DNA from: Acidobacteriota bacterium
Lineage (GTDB): Bacteria > Acidobacteriota > Polarisedimenticolia > Gp22-AA2 > AA152
NCBI GenBank assembly: GCA_022616665.1
Contig: JAKEFJ010000048.1
Coordinates: 1 to 48,790, forward strand
Reading direction: 5' to 3'
DNA: 48,790 nt
Position 1 is the stretch's first letter. Each line of letters starts with the position of its first letter. The notes below the pieces were generated by a model. That model did not search any database. It was not told the DNA's origin and was given only the letters and a program-made list of their open reading frames with translations. A program made the translations under genes and the position numbers. Below are positions 9,526 through 17,874 of this stretch, in pieces.

Positions 9526-10169
9526 CAGCGCGATCTCCTGGCCACGACGATGCAATTGGGTAAAAATTCCCGGTGTATTCCCAAGCGGCGGAGCACCTGG
9601 AACGCCGCAAGGATCGCCGCACGGCGCATGGCGCCACCCCCCACGATCAGCCGCAGGAAAAAGTCGAACGGCTCATTTCGTTCCAGGGGCACGAGCACCT
9701 CTGGAGACCAAAGAGAGGCATGCGCGTAATACCGGTCGACGATTCCGAATCCCTGCCGGCGAAGCTGAGAGAGGATGATTCGGCTCTTGAGCCCCACGGC
9801 GCGCTCCCCGTGAAGCGCGACAATCCAGCGGCCGTCCTCGGTCAGCATCGCTGCGGCCTTTTCCCGGTGAAGCCTGGAGCTCCATCCGCCAATCTCCTCC
9901 AGAATGAAATCGAATCCTCGACCGCCTACGGCCCGCGGAGCGGAGAGGCCTCGCTCGACTTGAACGCCGCTGGCTTTGAGGAGCTTGAGCAGCTCGGCGC
10001 CCGGTTCGCCCAGGACCATCGCCCGCTGCCCAGGCGCCGGAAACAAGAGACTGCGCCAGACAGGCGCGGAGCCTCGGGTCCAGGATGTGATCCCATCCCA
10101 GGTCTCCCCCGGTTTCCGCGGGGCTCTCACGGAATTCTCTAAATCCTTATGAAGGTGTAGCTCCGCCAT
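9525..10169 (-). CDS. Hypothetical, possibly a degenerate SAM-methyltransferase-fold protein
   Basis: GQRAMVLGEPGAELLKLLKASGVQVERG...FDFILEEIGGWSSRLHREKAAAMLTEDGRWIVALHG resembles a class I MTase layout without a clean GxGxG motif. Stop/start shared with the next gene (TGATG). Confidence 0.5.
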   Translation of the reverse strand: MAELHLHKDLENSVRAPRKPGETWDGITSWTRGSAPVWRSLLFPAPGQRAMVLGEPGAELLKLLKASGVQVERGLSAPRAVGGRGFDFILEEIGGWSSRLHREKAAAMLTEDGRWIVALHGERAVGLKSRIILSQLRRQGFGIVDRYYAHASLWSPEVLVPLERNEPFDFFLRLIVGGGAMRRAAILAAFQVLRRLGIHREFLPNCIVVARRSR

Positions 10170-10215
10170 TGAGGGCGCTCTCTCCCGTCGCGTTAAACCG
10201 TTTAATTAGAAAAAC

Positions 10216-10734
10216 TTACGAACCTAAGCCAGCCGCAGCTACCGGCCGCAGGAACTCTGGATCACAGTCGAGTGCTGCCTGGCGCCGGAAAAGCTCGAGC
10301 AGGATTCGGATCCGCTCGCCGCCGTTGAGGTGCGCTTCCACGCTCCCCTCAAAGCCGGCGAAAGGTCCTTCCACAATCCGCACCCGGGCTCCTGGCGCGA
10401 GGCAGCGGCGGTGCGGTCGATGGCGCAGCACGACGCGCTCCAGCTTGCGAATCTCCGCGAGCATCTCCTCGCCGATCGGAACCGGTGAGTCACCACTGGT
10501 AATCACACGCACCAGACCCGGGGTCCATCGGATCCCCGGATAGTCCTTCGCAAAGAAGAGCTTCACGAAGAGATAGCCGGGAAAAAGCGGCGATTCTTCG
10601 AAAAACCGCTTGCCTGCGCGACGGCGTCTTTGACGGATGCTGGGGCAATAAGTCTCCAGACCCGCACGTCCCAAAGCGGCCGACACCAGCCGCTCTCGCC
10701 GGGGTTTGGTCTGGACTGCGTACCAGAACGACAC
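10216..10734 (-). CDS. NusG-family specialised transcription antitermination protein (RfaH/LoaP-type paralog)
   Basis: MSFWYAVQTKPRRERLVSAALGRAGLETYCPSIRQ...SPLFPGYLFVKL...GLVRVITSGDSPVPIG...GARVRIVEGPFAGFEGSVEA: NGN plus KOW layout. Confidence 0.88.
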   Translation of the reverse strand: MSFWYAVQTKPRRERLVSAALGRAGLETYCPSIRQRRRRAGKRFFEESPLFPGYLFVKLFFAKDYPGIRWTPGLVRVITSGDSPVPIGEEMLAEIRKLERVVLRHRPHRRCLAPGARVRIVEGPFAGFEGSVEAHLNGGERIRILLELFRRQAALDCDPEFLRPVAAAGLGS

Positions 10735-10752
10735 GATGCGCTCCTTCCGACC

Positions 10753-10992
10753 CTAGCTGCGGCTTCCGTTACCGTTGCCGGCACTCTCGATTTCGCCCGC
10801 GGGGACGAGCCTGTTCTTTTCGAGCCATCTCAGCAGCTCCGACCTCTTGTAGCGAAGCGAGGCGTTTGGACTGCTCCCCAGCCGGTAGCAGGGAATCACC
10901 TGCTCCCGGGTGAGCTGCCACAACTTGGTCCGGCCGATCTTGAGATACCTTCGAGCCTCTGCACTGGTGAGGATTTCTTCTTTTCTCGCCAT
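10753..10992 (-). CDS. Helix-turn-helix (MerR/excisionase-type) DNA-binding protein
   Basis: MARKEEILTSAEARRYLKIGRTKLWQLTREQVIPCYRLG...LRYKRSELLRWLEKNRL is an HTH_17-like pattern. Confidence 0.78.
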   Translation of the reverse strand: MARKEEILTSAEARRYLKIGRTKLWQLTREQVIPCYRLGSSPNASLRYKRSELLRWLEKNRLVPAGEIESAGNGNGSRS

Positions 10993-11028
10993 GTTTACCT
11001 TGCCCCTCTTTGTTTAAGACTCCCCCAG

Positions 11029-12366
11029 CTAGAAAATCCTGAACGTCATTCCAAGAAAGTAATTGTCTACACGCTGCGTGTCGCCAGCCACCCCTGAGTT
11101 TTTTTGCTCGCGGAAGTTGGCAAGCGCGGTGAGACTGCACCACTCGGTGATGGAGTAGCCGCCGCTCAGAGCCAAACCCTCGGACTCGATGTCCACGGCG
11201 GTGGTAGCGCCACCCAACGATTCCCACTTGCTGTAGTCCAGCGCGATTCCGTAGGTGAAATTCCGGCCAATCTTCGAATGGAAGCTCGCGTAGAGTGAGT
11301 CTCCCACGGTGACGGTGTCGGCGCCTGTGTCAGCCGTGAGCCGACGCTGATACCCGCCCTCCAGATCGAATCGAAGGAACGACCGCCTCATACCGGCCCG
11401 ACCGATGAACAAGCGCTGGCTCCGGCTCCTTTCATCCGTTTCGTTGGTCTCCGATTCGATTTGTCCAGGTTGACAGATAATCGTTCGGGTGTAGTCGCGC
11501 ACCTGCTGATCCACCAGGGAAGAGCCCACATAGAGTTCCGTAGACCACGCTCCGGCCCTCGAATGATCCCAGCCGATCCCGAACTGGTTAGCGGTGGATC
11601 CCTGGGTTTGGGAAACGGTCTGGGTCACCAGTTGATCCGCAACGGCCCCAGCACAGGGATCGGCATTGAACGCGGGCTCTGAAGAGTAGAAGGTGATGAA
11701 CGCTGGAGCATAGAGGCCTGTCAGGGTGTCTTCCCTTCCCAGGACTCCAGTCAAGCTCACATTGCCAATGAGACCGTTATTGTCGGTGAAATCAGGATCG
11801 TCGAATCGATTGGCGTAGTACTGGACACCCCCCGTCCACGAGAGGGAACGGGAAAGCCCTTGCGAAAAATTTACCCCCGAGAGGTTGCGCCATCGTTTCT
11901 GGGTATTCGTGAGAATGGGTGAGTCGCCGGTTTCCGGGGTCGCCACGATAATGGGATCGCGGCTCAACGTGAAAGCCTCGCGAATCTGCAAGCTTGTGCG
12001 CTCGCTCAAGCGGTAGTTGGCCGCACCGTAGAAGGCCTGACTGAAGGAGTCCAACTCCGAAAAATCCAGATAATGGCTCAGGACCGGCCGGTAATTGAGC
12101 GACCACTCCGTCCTGGGGGTGTGGCGCCTCACATTCAGCTCCAGGGCCAACGTGGTGATGTAATCACTCTGGGGAGCGCCAGCGGAAAAGAAGACATTCG
12201 AGTTGGGTCGCTCACCAATGGTCGCGGTTAGATGATATTCATCGGGTCCCTGGGTTCCTACCGCGAGGGCCTGGCCCCGGGCGATTCCGGTCCCACCCGC
12301 CAGGGCCAGTCCCAGCGAGAGGCTCATCGAAATGGGTCGGTGGGAACGAGGGGATCGGCTGCTCAC
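11029..12366 (-). CDS. Outer-membrane beta-barrel protein associated with polysaccharide export
   Basis: Alternating amphipathic strands, aromatic C-terminus (NYFLGMTFRIF), N-terminal signal-like segment; overlaps the end of the Wza-like gene. Confidence 0.7.
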   Translation of the reverse strand: MSSRSPRSHRPISMSLSLGLALAGGTGIARGQALAVGTQGPDEYHLTATIGERPNSNVFFSAGAPQSDYITTLALELNVRRHTPRTEWSLNYRPVLSHYLDFSELDSFSQAFYGAANYRLSERTSLQIREAFTLSRDPIIVATPETGDSPILTNTQKRWRNLSGVNFSQGLSRSLSWTGGVQYYANRFDDPDFTDNNGLIGNVSLTGVLGREDTLTGLYAPAFITFYSSEPAFNADPCAGAVADQLVTQTVSQTQGSTANQFGIGWDHSRAGAWSTELYVGSSLVDQQVRDYTRTIICQPGQIESETNETDERSRSQRLFIGRAGMRRSFLRFDLEGGYQRRLTADTGADTVTVGDSLYASFHSKIGRNFTYGIALDYSKWESLGGATTAVDIESEGLALSGGYSITEWCSLTALANFREQKNSGVAGDTQRVDNYFLGMTFRIF

Positions 12367-12959
12367 GGCACGACCACCGTGTCGCCGGGCTCGAGTATCA
12401 AGTTCTGCTCCGGGCTTTTGCCGCTGAGGATTTTTTCGTAGTTGACGGTGATTCGCGCGCCGTTTTTACCGTTATTACGGATGATGATGATTTCTTTCTT
12501 TTTCGCAAAGGCGGTGAAGCCCCCGGCCAGCGAAATGACCTGCAGGAGATCGGTCTTGTTTTTCAAGATCAGGGCGCCCTGAGTGACCACCTCACCCATC
12601 ACATAGACTTTGTAGCTGTTCACTTCTTCAACGAGCACGGTGACCCGGGGCTCGCTCAGGTACTGCTTCAATCGCTCGGTCAGCACCAGTTTCAGCTCCA
12701 GGGGCGTGAGTCCCGCCGCCTGAAGATCGTCCAGCAGTGGAAATGAGATCTTTCCGTCGGGTCGAACGGGAACAGAGCGAGTCAAGTCCACTTCCTTCCA
12801 GACCTGGATATTCAGAACATCCCCAACGCCGATGCGGTAATCCCCGGCGGTGGAAGGGTCGGGCGCTTTCTCGGCAATGGGCGGGGCAGCCAAGCCAGGC
12901 GAAGCGATCGCCAGGGCGAGAACCCACGCTGCGGTGACACGCGGGAGACACTTCCACAT
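12363..12959 (-). CDS. Polysaccharide export protein with SLBB domain (Wza-like)
   Basis: MWKCLPRVTAAWVLALAIASPGLA signal peptide; DYRIGVGDVLNIQVWKEVDLTRSVPVRPDGKISFPLLDDLQAAGLTPLEL; VYVMGEVVTQGALILKNKTDLLQVISLAGGFTAFAKK. SD GGAGG lies 7 nt before ATG 12959. Confidence 0.9.
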   Translation of the reverse strand: MWKCLPRVTAAWVLALAIASPGLAAPPIAEKAPDPSTAGDYRIGVGDVLNIQVWKEVDLTRSVPVRPDGKISFPLLDDLQAAGLTPLELKLVLTERLKQYLSEPRVTVLVEEVNSYKVYVMGEVVTQGALILKNKTDLLQVISLAGGFTAFAKKKEIIIIRNNGKNGARITVNYEKILSGKSPEQNLILEPGDTVVVP

Positions 12960-13071
12960 CAACGAACCTCCTCGGGCCAGGGCCCAAGCCATCGAGTTTC
13001 ACTCCGCCACGAGAACGGGAAGCAAGCAGATACGCTTTTGTACCGATTTAGCCTTGAATAGAGCTCGGCTA

Positions 13072-13125
13072 CCCATTTCCTTTTTGAAATGGGGATATCC
13101 CTCTCTGGGAATCCCGCCCCAGAGA
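13072..13125 (-). promoter_or_regulatory. Tandem hairpins in the wza leader
   Basis: CCCATTTC-N6-GAAATGGG (13072-13093) and TCTCTGGG-N8-CCCAGAGA (13102-13125), both with perfect 8-bp stems. Confidence 0.55.
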
Positions 13126-13148
13126 ATCGAAAAATTACAATTTCGGGA

Positions 13149-13177
13149 TTGACAGCACCGAGGGGGCGTCGTATATT
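13149..13177 (+). promoter_or_regulatory. Candidate sigma70 promoter on the plus strand, antisense to the wza leader
   Basis: TTGACA (13149-13154), 17-nt spacer, TATATT (13172-13177). Confidence 0.5.
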
Positions 13178-13183
13178 TGACGC

Positions 13184-13335
13184 GAGAAACAGGCCTGACT
13201 CGTTATCCGATGATGAGGGGAGATTATTCTTAGCACGATACACCCCTGCCTGTTTGCGTCAGTTGTTCTGTTCGACACCCCGCCTTTTGCTTGGCAGTTC
13301 CCCGACCGGGGACTGTCAACGTTCCCTTTTTCTCT
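13184..13335 (+). ncRNA. Candidate structured antisense RNA
   Basis: Lies downstream of the TTGACA-N17-TATATT promoter. Contains paired GACGC(gag)AAACAGGC...GCCTGTTTGCGTC and ends in hairpin TTGGCAGTTCCCC-gac-CGGGGACTGTCAA, then CGTTCCCTTTTTC. No plausible ORF. Confidence 0.35.
13291..13319. repeat. Imperfect 12-bp inverted repeat (hairpin)
   Basis: TTGGCAGTTCCCC-gac-CGGGGACTGTCAA, one mismatch and one bulge. Confidence 0.6.
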
Positions 13336-13405
13336 CGATACTCGACTCAGCTGCTTCCATGCCCAGTTTCTGGATGGAAACACCTGCTCCGAGCTGTTTG
13401 CTCGT

Positions 13406-13427
13406 CCGTATGGGTGGTACGATACGG
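13406..13427. promoter_or_regulatory. Inverted repeat CCGTAT-N10-ATACGG overlapping the minus-strand -10
   Basis: Perfect 6-bp arms (13406-13411 and 13422-13427) at the -10/TSS of the candidate promoter. Confidence 0.35.
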
Positions 13428-13447
13428 CGTAACTAGTTGCTTGTCAA
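13419..13447 (-). promoter_or_regulatory. Candidate sigma70 promoter for the exopolysaccharide operon
   Basis: On the minus strand, TTGACA (13447-13442), 17-nt spacer, TATCGT (13424-13419). Confidence 0.5.
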
Positions 13448-13667
13448 GAGAAAAACTGGCTTCAGTTTGTTGACATCGACCGCCCAACAGTTTCGTTTTT
13501 GCCATTCTAACTTGTTCGAAGGAAACCAATTATGAGCAGTATGGATGCGAAGGTGCGAAGGTGCACTTCGAACAGAATGAAACAATCCGGACACAGGCAG
13601 AACCATACCGATGCTTGATTGAGGGGAATCCAGTGAAGGAGAATATTCGAGGATAAGCTTCGCGACT

Positions 13668-15716
13668 TCACGAGTCGAAGGATTTGCCGAACCGATCTTC
13701 CAACTCCGCACGAGCCACCTCCAGCAGATCCAGATCGCGCGGGAGATCAGCAACTCGCAGATCAGGAGTTCCCGATTGCCGGACTCCAAGAAATTCCCCG
13801 GAGCGTCTCAGCGAGAGATCTCGACGCGCAATCTCAAAACCATCGGAAATCTCAGCCAAGATTCTCAGGCGCTCCACTCCCTGGGGCGTGGTTCGCTCCG
13901 CCGGAATCAGGATGCACCAGGATGGGCGAATTCCGCGCCCGACCCGACCGCGGATCTGATGAAGCTGAGCCAGTCCGAATCGGTCCGCCTGCTCCACCAC
14001 CATGACGGACGCCTCAGGCACATCCACACCCACCTCCAATACGGTGGTGGAAACCAGAACCTGGACCGCTCCACTTGAGAACTCCCGCATGATCCGCTGG
14101 CGCTCTTCCCAGGAGAGCTTGCCATGAAGGAGTCCGACCTGTAGATCCGGGAAAACGCTGGAAGAGAGCCGGCGAAAGGTATTCATGGCCGAGCTTTCCG
14201 GCGCCAGCTGCGAGTCTCGAATGGCTGGAACCACAATGGCCGCCCTTCCCCCGCGTCCCACTTCCTCCCGAATGAATCGGTAAACCTTCTCCCTCTCTTG
14301 AGGAGCCCGTACGGCCGTCCTGACCGGCACTCTCCCGGGGGGCATCTCATCGATAAGAGAAACATCCAGGTCTCCATACAGGGCCATAGCCAGTGAGCGA
14401 GGGATGGGAGTCGCGGTCATGATGAGCTGGTGGGGGTTGCTCCCCTTTCCTCCAAGAAGCTCCCGCTGTCGGACACCGAATCGATGTTGCTCATCCACCA
14501 CAACCAGCGCCAGCCGCCGGAAGCGGACCGCATCCTGAATCAGAGCATGGGTTCCGATTGCCAAGCCCACGCGACCCTGGGCGATGGAAGCCAGCAGCTC
14601 CCCTCCTGACGAAACTCGAGATTGGGACGTGAGCAGGGCCATTGCATGGCTCGTCTTGCTCAGTAACTCTTCGGCGCTACGCGCGTGCTGCTCAGCCAGG
14701 ATCTCGGTCGGAACCATCCAGGCCACTTGATACCCCCTCTCCATGACCGCAATCGCCGCCAGGAGTGCCACCACGGTTTTGCCACACCCGACATCTCCTT
14801 GAAGCAGCCGCCCCATGGGATAGCTCCTGCCGAGATCCGCCAGAATTTCCGCCAGCGCTCTTTTCTGCGCATCCGTCAGGTTGAAGGGAGCGAGGGCGAT
14901 CAGTCCCTCTTGCCGATCGGGGGGAACGAAACATGGGAATCCCTCGCGTGAGCGGCGTTGGCCGCGGGCGCGGGCGAATGCGCATTGGAGGCGGTACAGC
15001 TCTTCCAGCGCCAGCCTTCGATGGGAGATGGTGAGCCCTTGCGCCAAGAGGCTCGCCTCGGTCCCGGCAGGCGGGAAGTGAACGTTTCGCAGGGCGCTCG
15101 CTCGATCCTCGAGCGACAAGCGCCGCACCGTCGCTTCAGGTAGCGGGTCCTCCATCGCTTCGGGAAGCGTCGCAAGCGCCCGATGGATGAGGGTGCGCAA
15201 CGAGCGCGTGGACAGATCCGCAGTGCGCCGATAGATGGGGACGATCCGTCCCGTGTGAGTACCCTCAGGGTCATCGCCCAGCACCTCGAACTGAGGGTTT
15301 TTGAAGAGGGGGAGTGGAGGCCCCTGTTCTGGGAGAGACGGGACGCCATGAAGCACCACCAGGCTGCCGTCCTTCAGGACATTCCGCAAATAAGGCTGGT
15401 TGAACCATCGAGCCGCAATCCCGCCGGTCTCGTCCTCCAGCCGCAGATCGAAAAGAGTGAATCCGCGAATCCTGGTTCTCCTCAGGCGGGCGTTTCGTAC
15501 CGTTCCCCGCACCGTCGCTGGAGCATCCACCAAGAGATCAGCAACCGGAATGAAGCGGCTGCGGTCTTCATACCGGAATGGGAGGACCATGAGAAGGTCC
15601 TCCACGGTGGCGATCCCGGCTTCAGCCAGGCATTCAGCCCGGCGCGGGCCGATTCCGCGAAGCTCGGTCAGCGAGGAGCCGAGGCGGAGCACCACTTCCC
15701 GCTTGGTCCGGCCCAT
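13668..15716 (-). CDS. recG: ATP-dependent DNA helicase RecG
   Basis: LRGIGPRRAECLAEAGI, LQGDVGCGKTVVALLAA, VVVDEQHRFGVRQRE, MTATPIPRSLAMALYGDLDVS, QIRGRVGRG. Confidence 0.96.
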   Translation of the reverse strand: MGRTKREVVLRLGSSLTELRGIGPRRAECLAEAGIATVEDLLMVLPFRYEDRSRFIPVADLLVDAPATVRGTVRNARLRRTRIRGFTLFDLRLEDETGGIAARWFNQPYLRNVLKDGSLVVLHGVPSLPEQGPPLPLFKNPQFEVLGDDPEGTHTGRIVPIYRRTADLSTRSLRTLIHRALATLPEAMEDPLPEATVRRLSLEDRASALRNVHFPPAGTEASLLAQGLTISHRRLALEELYRLQCAFARARGQRRSREGFPCFVPPDRQEGLIALAPFNLTDAQKRALAEILADLGRSYPMGRLLQGDVGCGKTVVALLAAIAVMERGYQVAWMVPTEILAEQHARSAEELLSKTSHAMALLTSQSRVSSGGELLASIAQGRVGLAIGTHALIQDAVRFRRLALVVVDEQHRFGVRQRELLGGKGSNPHQLIMTATPIPRSLAMALYGDLDVSLIDEMPPGRVPVRTAVRAPQEREKVYRFIREEVGRGGRAAIVVPAIRDSQLAPESSAMNTFRRLSSSVFPDLQVGLLHGKLSWEERQRIMREFSSGAVQVLVSTTVLEVGVDVPEASVMVVEQADRFGLAQLHQIRGRVGRGIRPSWCILIPAERTTPQGVERLRILAEISDGFEIARRDLSLRRSGEFLGVRQSGTPDLRVADLPRDLDLLEVARAELEDRFGKSFDS

Positions 15717-15717
15717 C

Positions 15718-16614
15718 TCAATGAGATCCCAGCGGCGCGGATTTCGATGGTTGGAGTGAAAGGAGAATGCCGGAGGCGATCATTCCTCCCCCGGCGAGGA
15801 GCGACGGTGTGATCGGCTCCCCGAACAGAATCCAGGCATAGACCGTGGCCAGGATGGGCTCGCCGAAGGCCGCCAGATTCACGAGGTAAACTCTGAGATG
15901 TCGCACAGCCCAGTTGAGGCAGCCGTGGCCGACCAAAGTGGGAAGGATGGCGAGGGCTGCCAGGTAGAAGTAGTCCCTTGCTGGGTAGCCGGTGAGGGGC
16001 TGTCTCGCTGCCAGGGCGGCCGCGGCGAGAAAGATCGCGGCGGTCGCGCAGAGGAGAAAAAAGTAGGTCACGAAAGAGACCCGGCTGCGAACCGCTCTCC
16101 CTACCACGAAGCATCCGGCGCCGGCCGCGGCAGCCACCACCGCCAAGGCGTCGCCCATGAGGCGCTTGCCGGAGATCCCCCAATCGGCTCGCGAGATGAG
16201 CAGAGTTCCCGCCACCGAGACGGCAATCCCCACATAGAATTTGGCGGGCGCGCGCTCCTCAAGCGCGAATCCTGAAATCAGCGCCGAGAACAGCGGCTGG
16301 GTGGATACCAGCACCACCGAGCTACCGATGCTGGTGAGATCCAACGACCATATCCACGCCCCGAAATGGACGGCCAGGAACGCGCCGGCCAACACGATGC
16401 GGCCGAGCACGTTGGAAGGGATTGAAGAGAAATGAAGCCTGCGAAGCGCAAAGGGAGCCAGCAGCGCTGCCGCCAGCGCCATCCGATAGCAGGCAATGGA
16501 AAGCGGCGGGGCATGACAGAGCCGAACAAAGATGGAACCCCAGGAAATCGCCAGGACCGCGAGCACGAGGGCGACGCCCGGGGAGAGCGCTTGATTCGCC
16601 TCGCGCGACGGCAA
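15718..16614 (-). CDS. EamA/DMT-family transporter
   Basis: About ten TM segments; LAISWGSIFVRLCHAPPLSIACYRMALAA and ALISGFALEERAPAKFYVGIAVSVAGTLLI. Confidence 0.87.
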   Translation of the reverse strand: MPSREANQALSPGVALVLAVLAISWGSIFVRLCHAPPLSIACYRMALAAALLAPFALRRLHFSSIPSNVLGRIVLAGAFLAVHFGAWIWSLDLTSIGSSVVLVSTQPLFSALISGFALEERAPAKFYVGIAVSVAGTLLISRADWGISGKRLMGDALAVVAAAAGAGCFVVGRAVRSRVSFVTYFFLLCATAAIFLAAAALAARQPLTGYPARDYFYLAALAILPTLVGHGCLNWAVRHLRVYLVNLAAFGEPILATVYAWILFGEPITPSLLAGGGMIASGILLSLQPSKSAPLGSH

Positions 16615-16652
16615 ATAGGATTACCTCCCGAGGGATAAGGCGCCGGGAATCC

Positions 16653-17801
16653 TCAGCGGGCTGGGCCGGGAGAGGAGGCCGGGAAGGGTGCCGTCTGGCC
16701 TGCCCCCATGGGAGTTCCGCCCCCGTAGCGTTCATCGAACATCCGGCCCCATTTGGTGCCTCTGAAGCGGGAAATCCTTGCTCGACCCACCGTGGGGTAC
16801 CACATCCAGTCATGGTAGACGTTGGAGGCGAAGGGCGCCCAAACCACCAGCGGGGAATGCAGCGCCAGCTTCTCCAGAAACCGAAGCGGCCCCAGCCGGA
16901 GCATTTGATCTCCCCAGATGACGAAGCTCTTGCTCGTCTTGAATCCCCAACTCTCTCCTTCGATGGAATCCCCGACCACCTCGATCTGCTTTGGATCGCC
17001 AACTCCAAGGCCTCGTTCGTGGCAGATTCGCAAGTAGGGGATGCTCAGGGGGTCGAACCCCATGAGCTTAGCCGCCACCGCATCAATGGCCACCGGATCG
17101 GCTGAAGCGAGGATTACGTCTTTGATCACCGGTACCATGGTCCTCGGCCCGGCGCCATTCCCCGCCACGGTCCCATCCATGACGGTGAAAACGGCGGGAT
17201 GGATCTCGCGCTGCATCATCACGAGATCCACCAGCACTTCGTGGATGTATTTGTGGGCGTAATGGCGCACTTCTTTGAGCAGTCCGCCGAAGGCATTCTT
17301 GATGGACCCGGTGGTGGTGGAATGCCCGTGGGTCTTTACCGTGGGAAGGTGGAGGATGTTTCTGCCCGGGTAGATGGAGGGAATCTCAATCCCCTCGGGG
17401 AAAATCTGGTTCAAGCGCAGCAAGGGAGACTTGAAATGGTAGACCATCCAGCTCACTTCGGTCAGGGGCTGGAACTTCAATCCGAACCGATCCAGCACGG
17501 GAAGCCATCGGTTGTCTCTCGCTCCCGCCCACGGCTCGGTGACGACCGTCTTATTCTCCACCGGCGTGAGCCGCGCGTTGGAGTACCCGTCCTGCCGGAG
17601 CGTTCCGAGCACCCCCTCCAGTTGCCACGGCTGACTGGAGCAGGATGGGAAGTACTTGGTCCACGAAAGGTTCAGTTTCAAGAGGAGCGGAATGGAAGGA
17701 TCCAGGGCCTGGCGATAGTCCGCCAGGTGCATGAGGCGTCCATAATCGTTGAGCACCCTGCTCGGGTCGGTGCGGATCACGGCAACACGGGATGAGGTCA
17801 T
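16653..17801 (-). CDS. DUF362 domain-containing protein
   Basis: LLLKLNLSW...ILHLPTVKTHGHSTTTGSIKNAFGGLL...DVILASADPVAIDAVAAKLMGFDPLSIPYL. Confidence 0.82.
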   Translation of the reverse strand: MTSSRVAVIRTDPSRVLNDYGRLMHLADYRQALDPSIPLLLKLNLSWTKYFPSCSSQPWQLEGVLGTLRQDGYSNARLTPVENKTVVTEPWAGARDNRWLPVLDRFGLKFQPLTEVSWMVYHFKSPLLRLNQIFPEGIEIPSIYPGRNILHLPTVKTHGHSTTTGSIKNAFGGLLKEVRHYAHKYIHEVLVDLVMMQREIHPAVFTVMDGTVAGNGAGPRTMVPVIKDVILASADPVAIDAVAAKLMGFDPLSIPYLRICHERGLGVGDPKQIEVVGDSIEGESWGFKTSKSFVIWGDQMLRLGPLRFLEKLALHSPLVVWAPFASNVYHDWMWYPTVGRARISRFRGTKWGRMFDERYGGGTPMGAGQTAPFPASSPGPAR

Positions 17802-17874
17802 CGGCAGCTCCGGGGAAGTTCCGTCCAGACGGGCCTTTCCCGCTTATTCTAGCGTCAGACCCATCGACTTGCAA

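Noticed and set aside
10193-10205. TTAAAC-C-GTTTAA palindrome after the NusG paralog
   Set aside because: Short AT palindrome inside an operon gap; no clear terminator or operator context.
13547-13576. Short repeat GCGAAGGTGCGAAGGTGCACTTCG
   Set aside because: Only two 8-nt units with a small palindrome; too short to call a repeat array or CRISPR.
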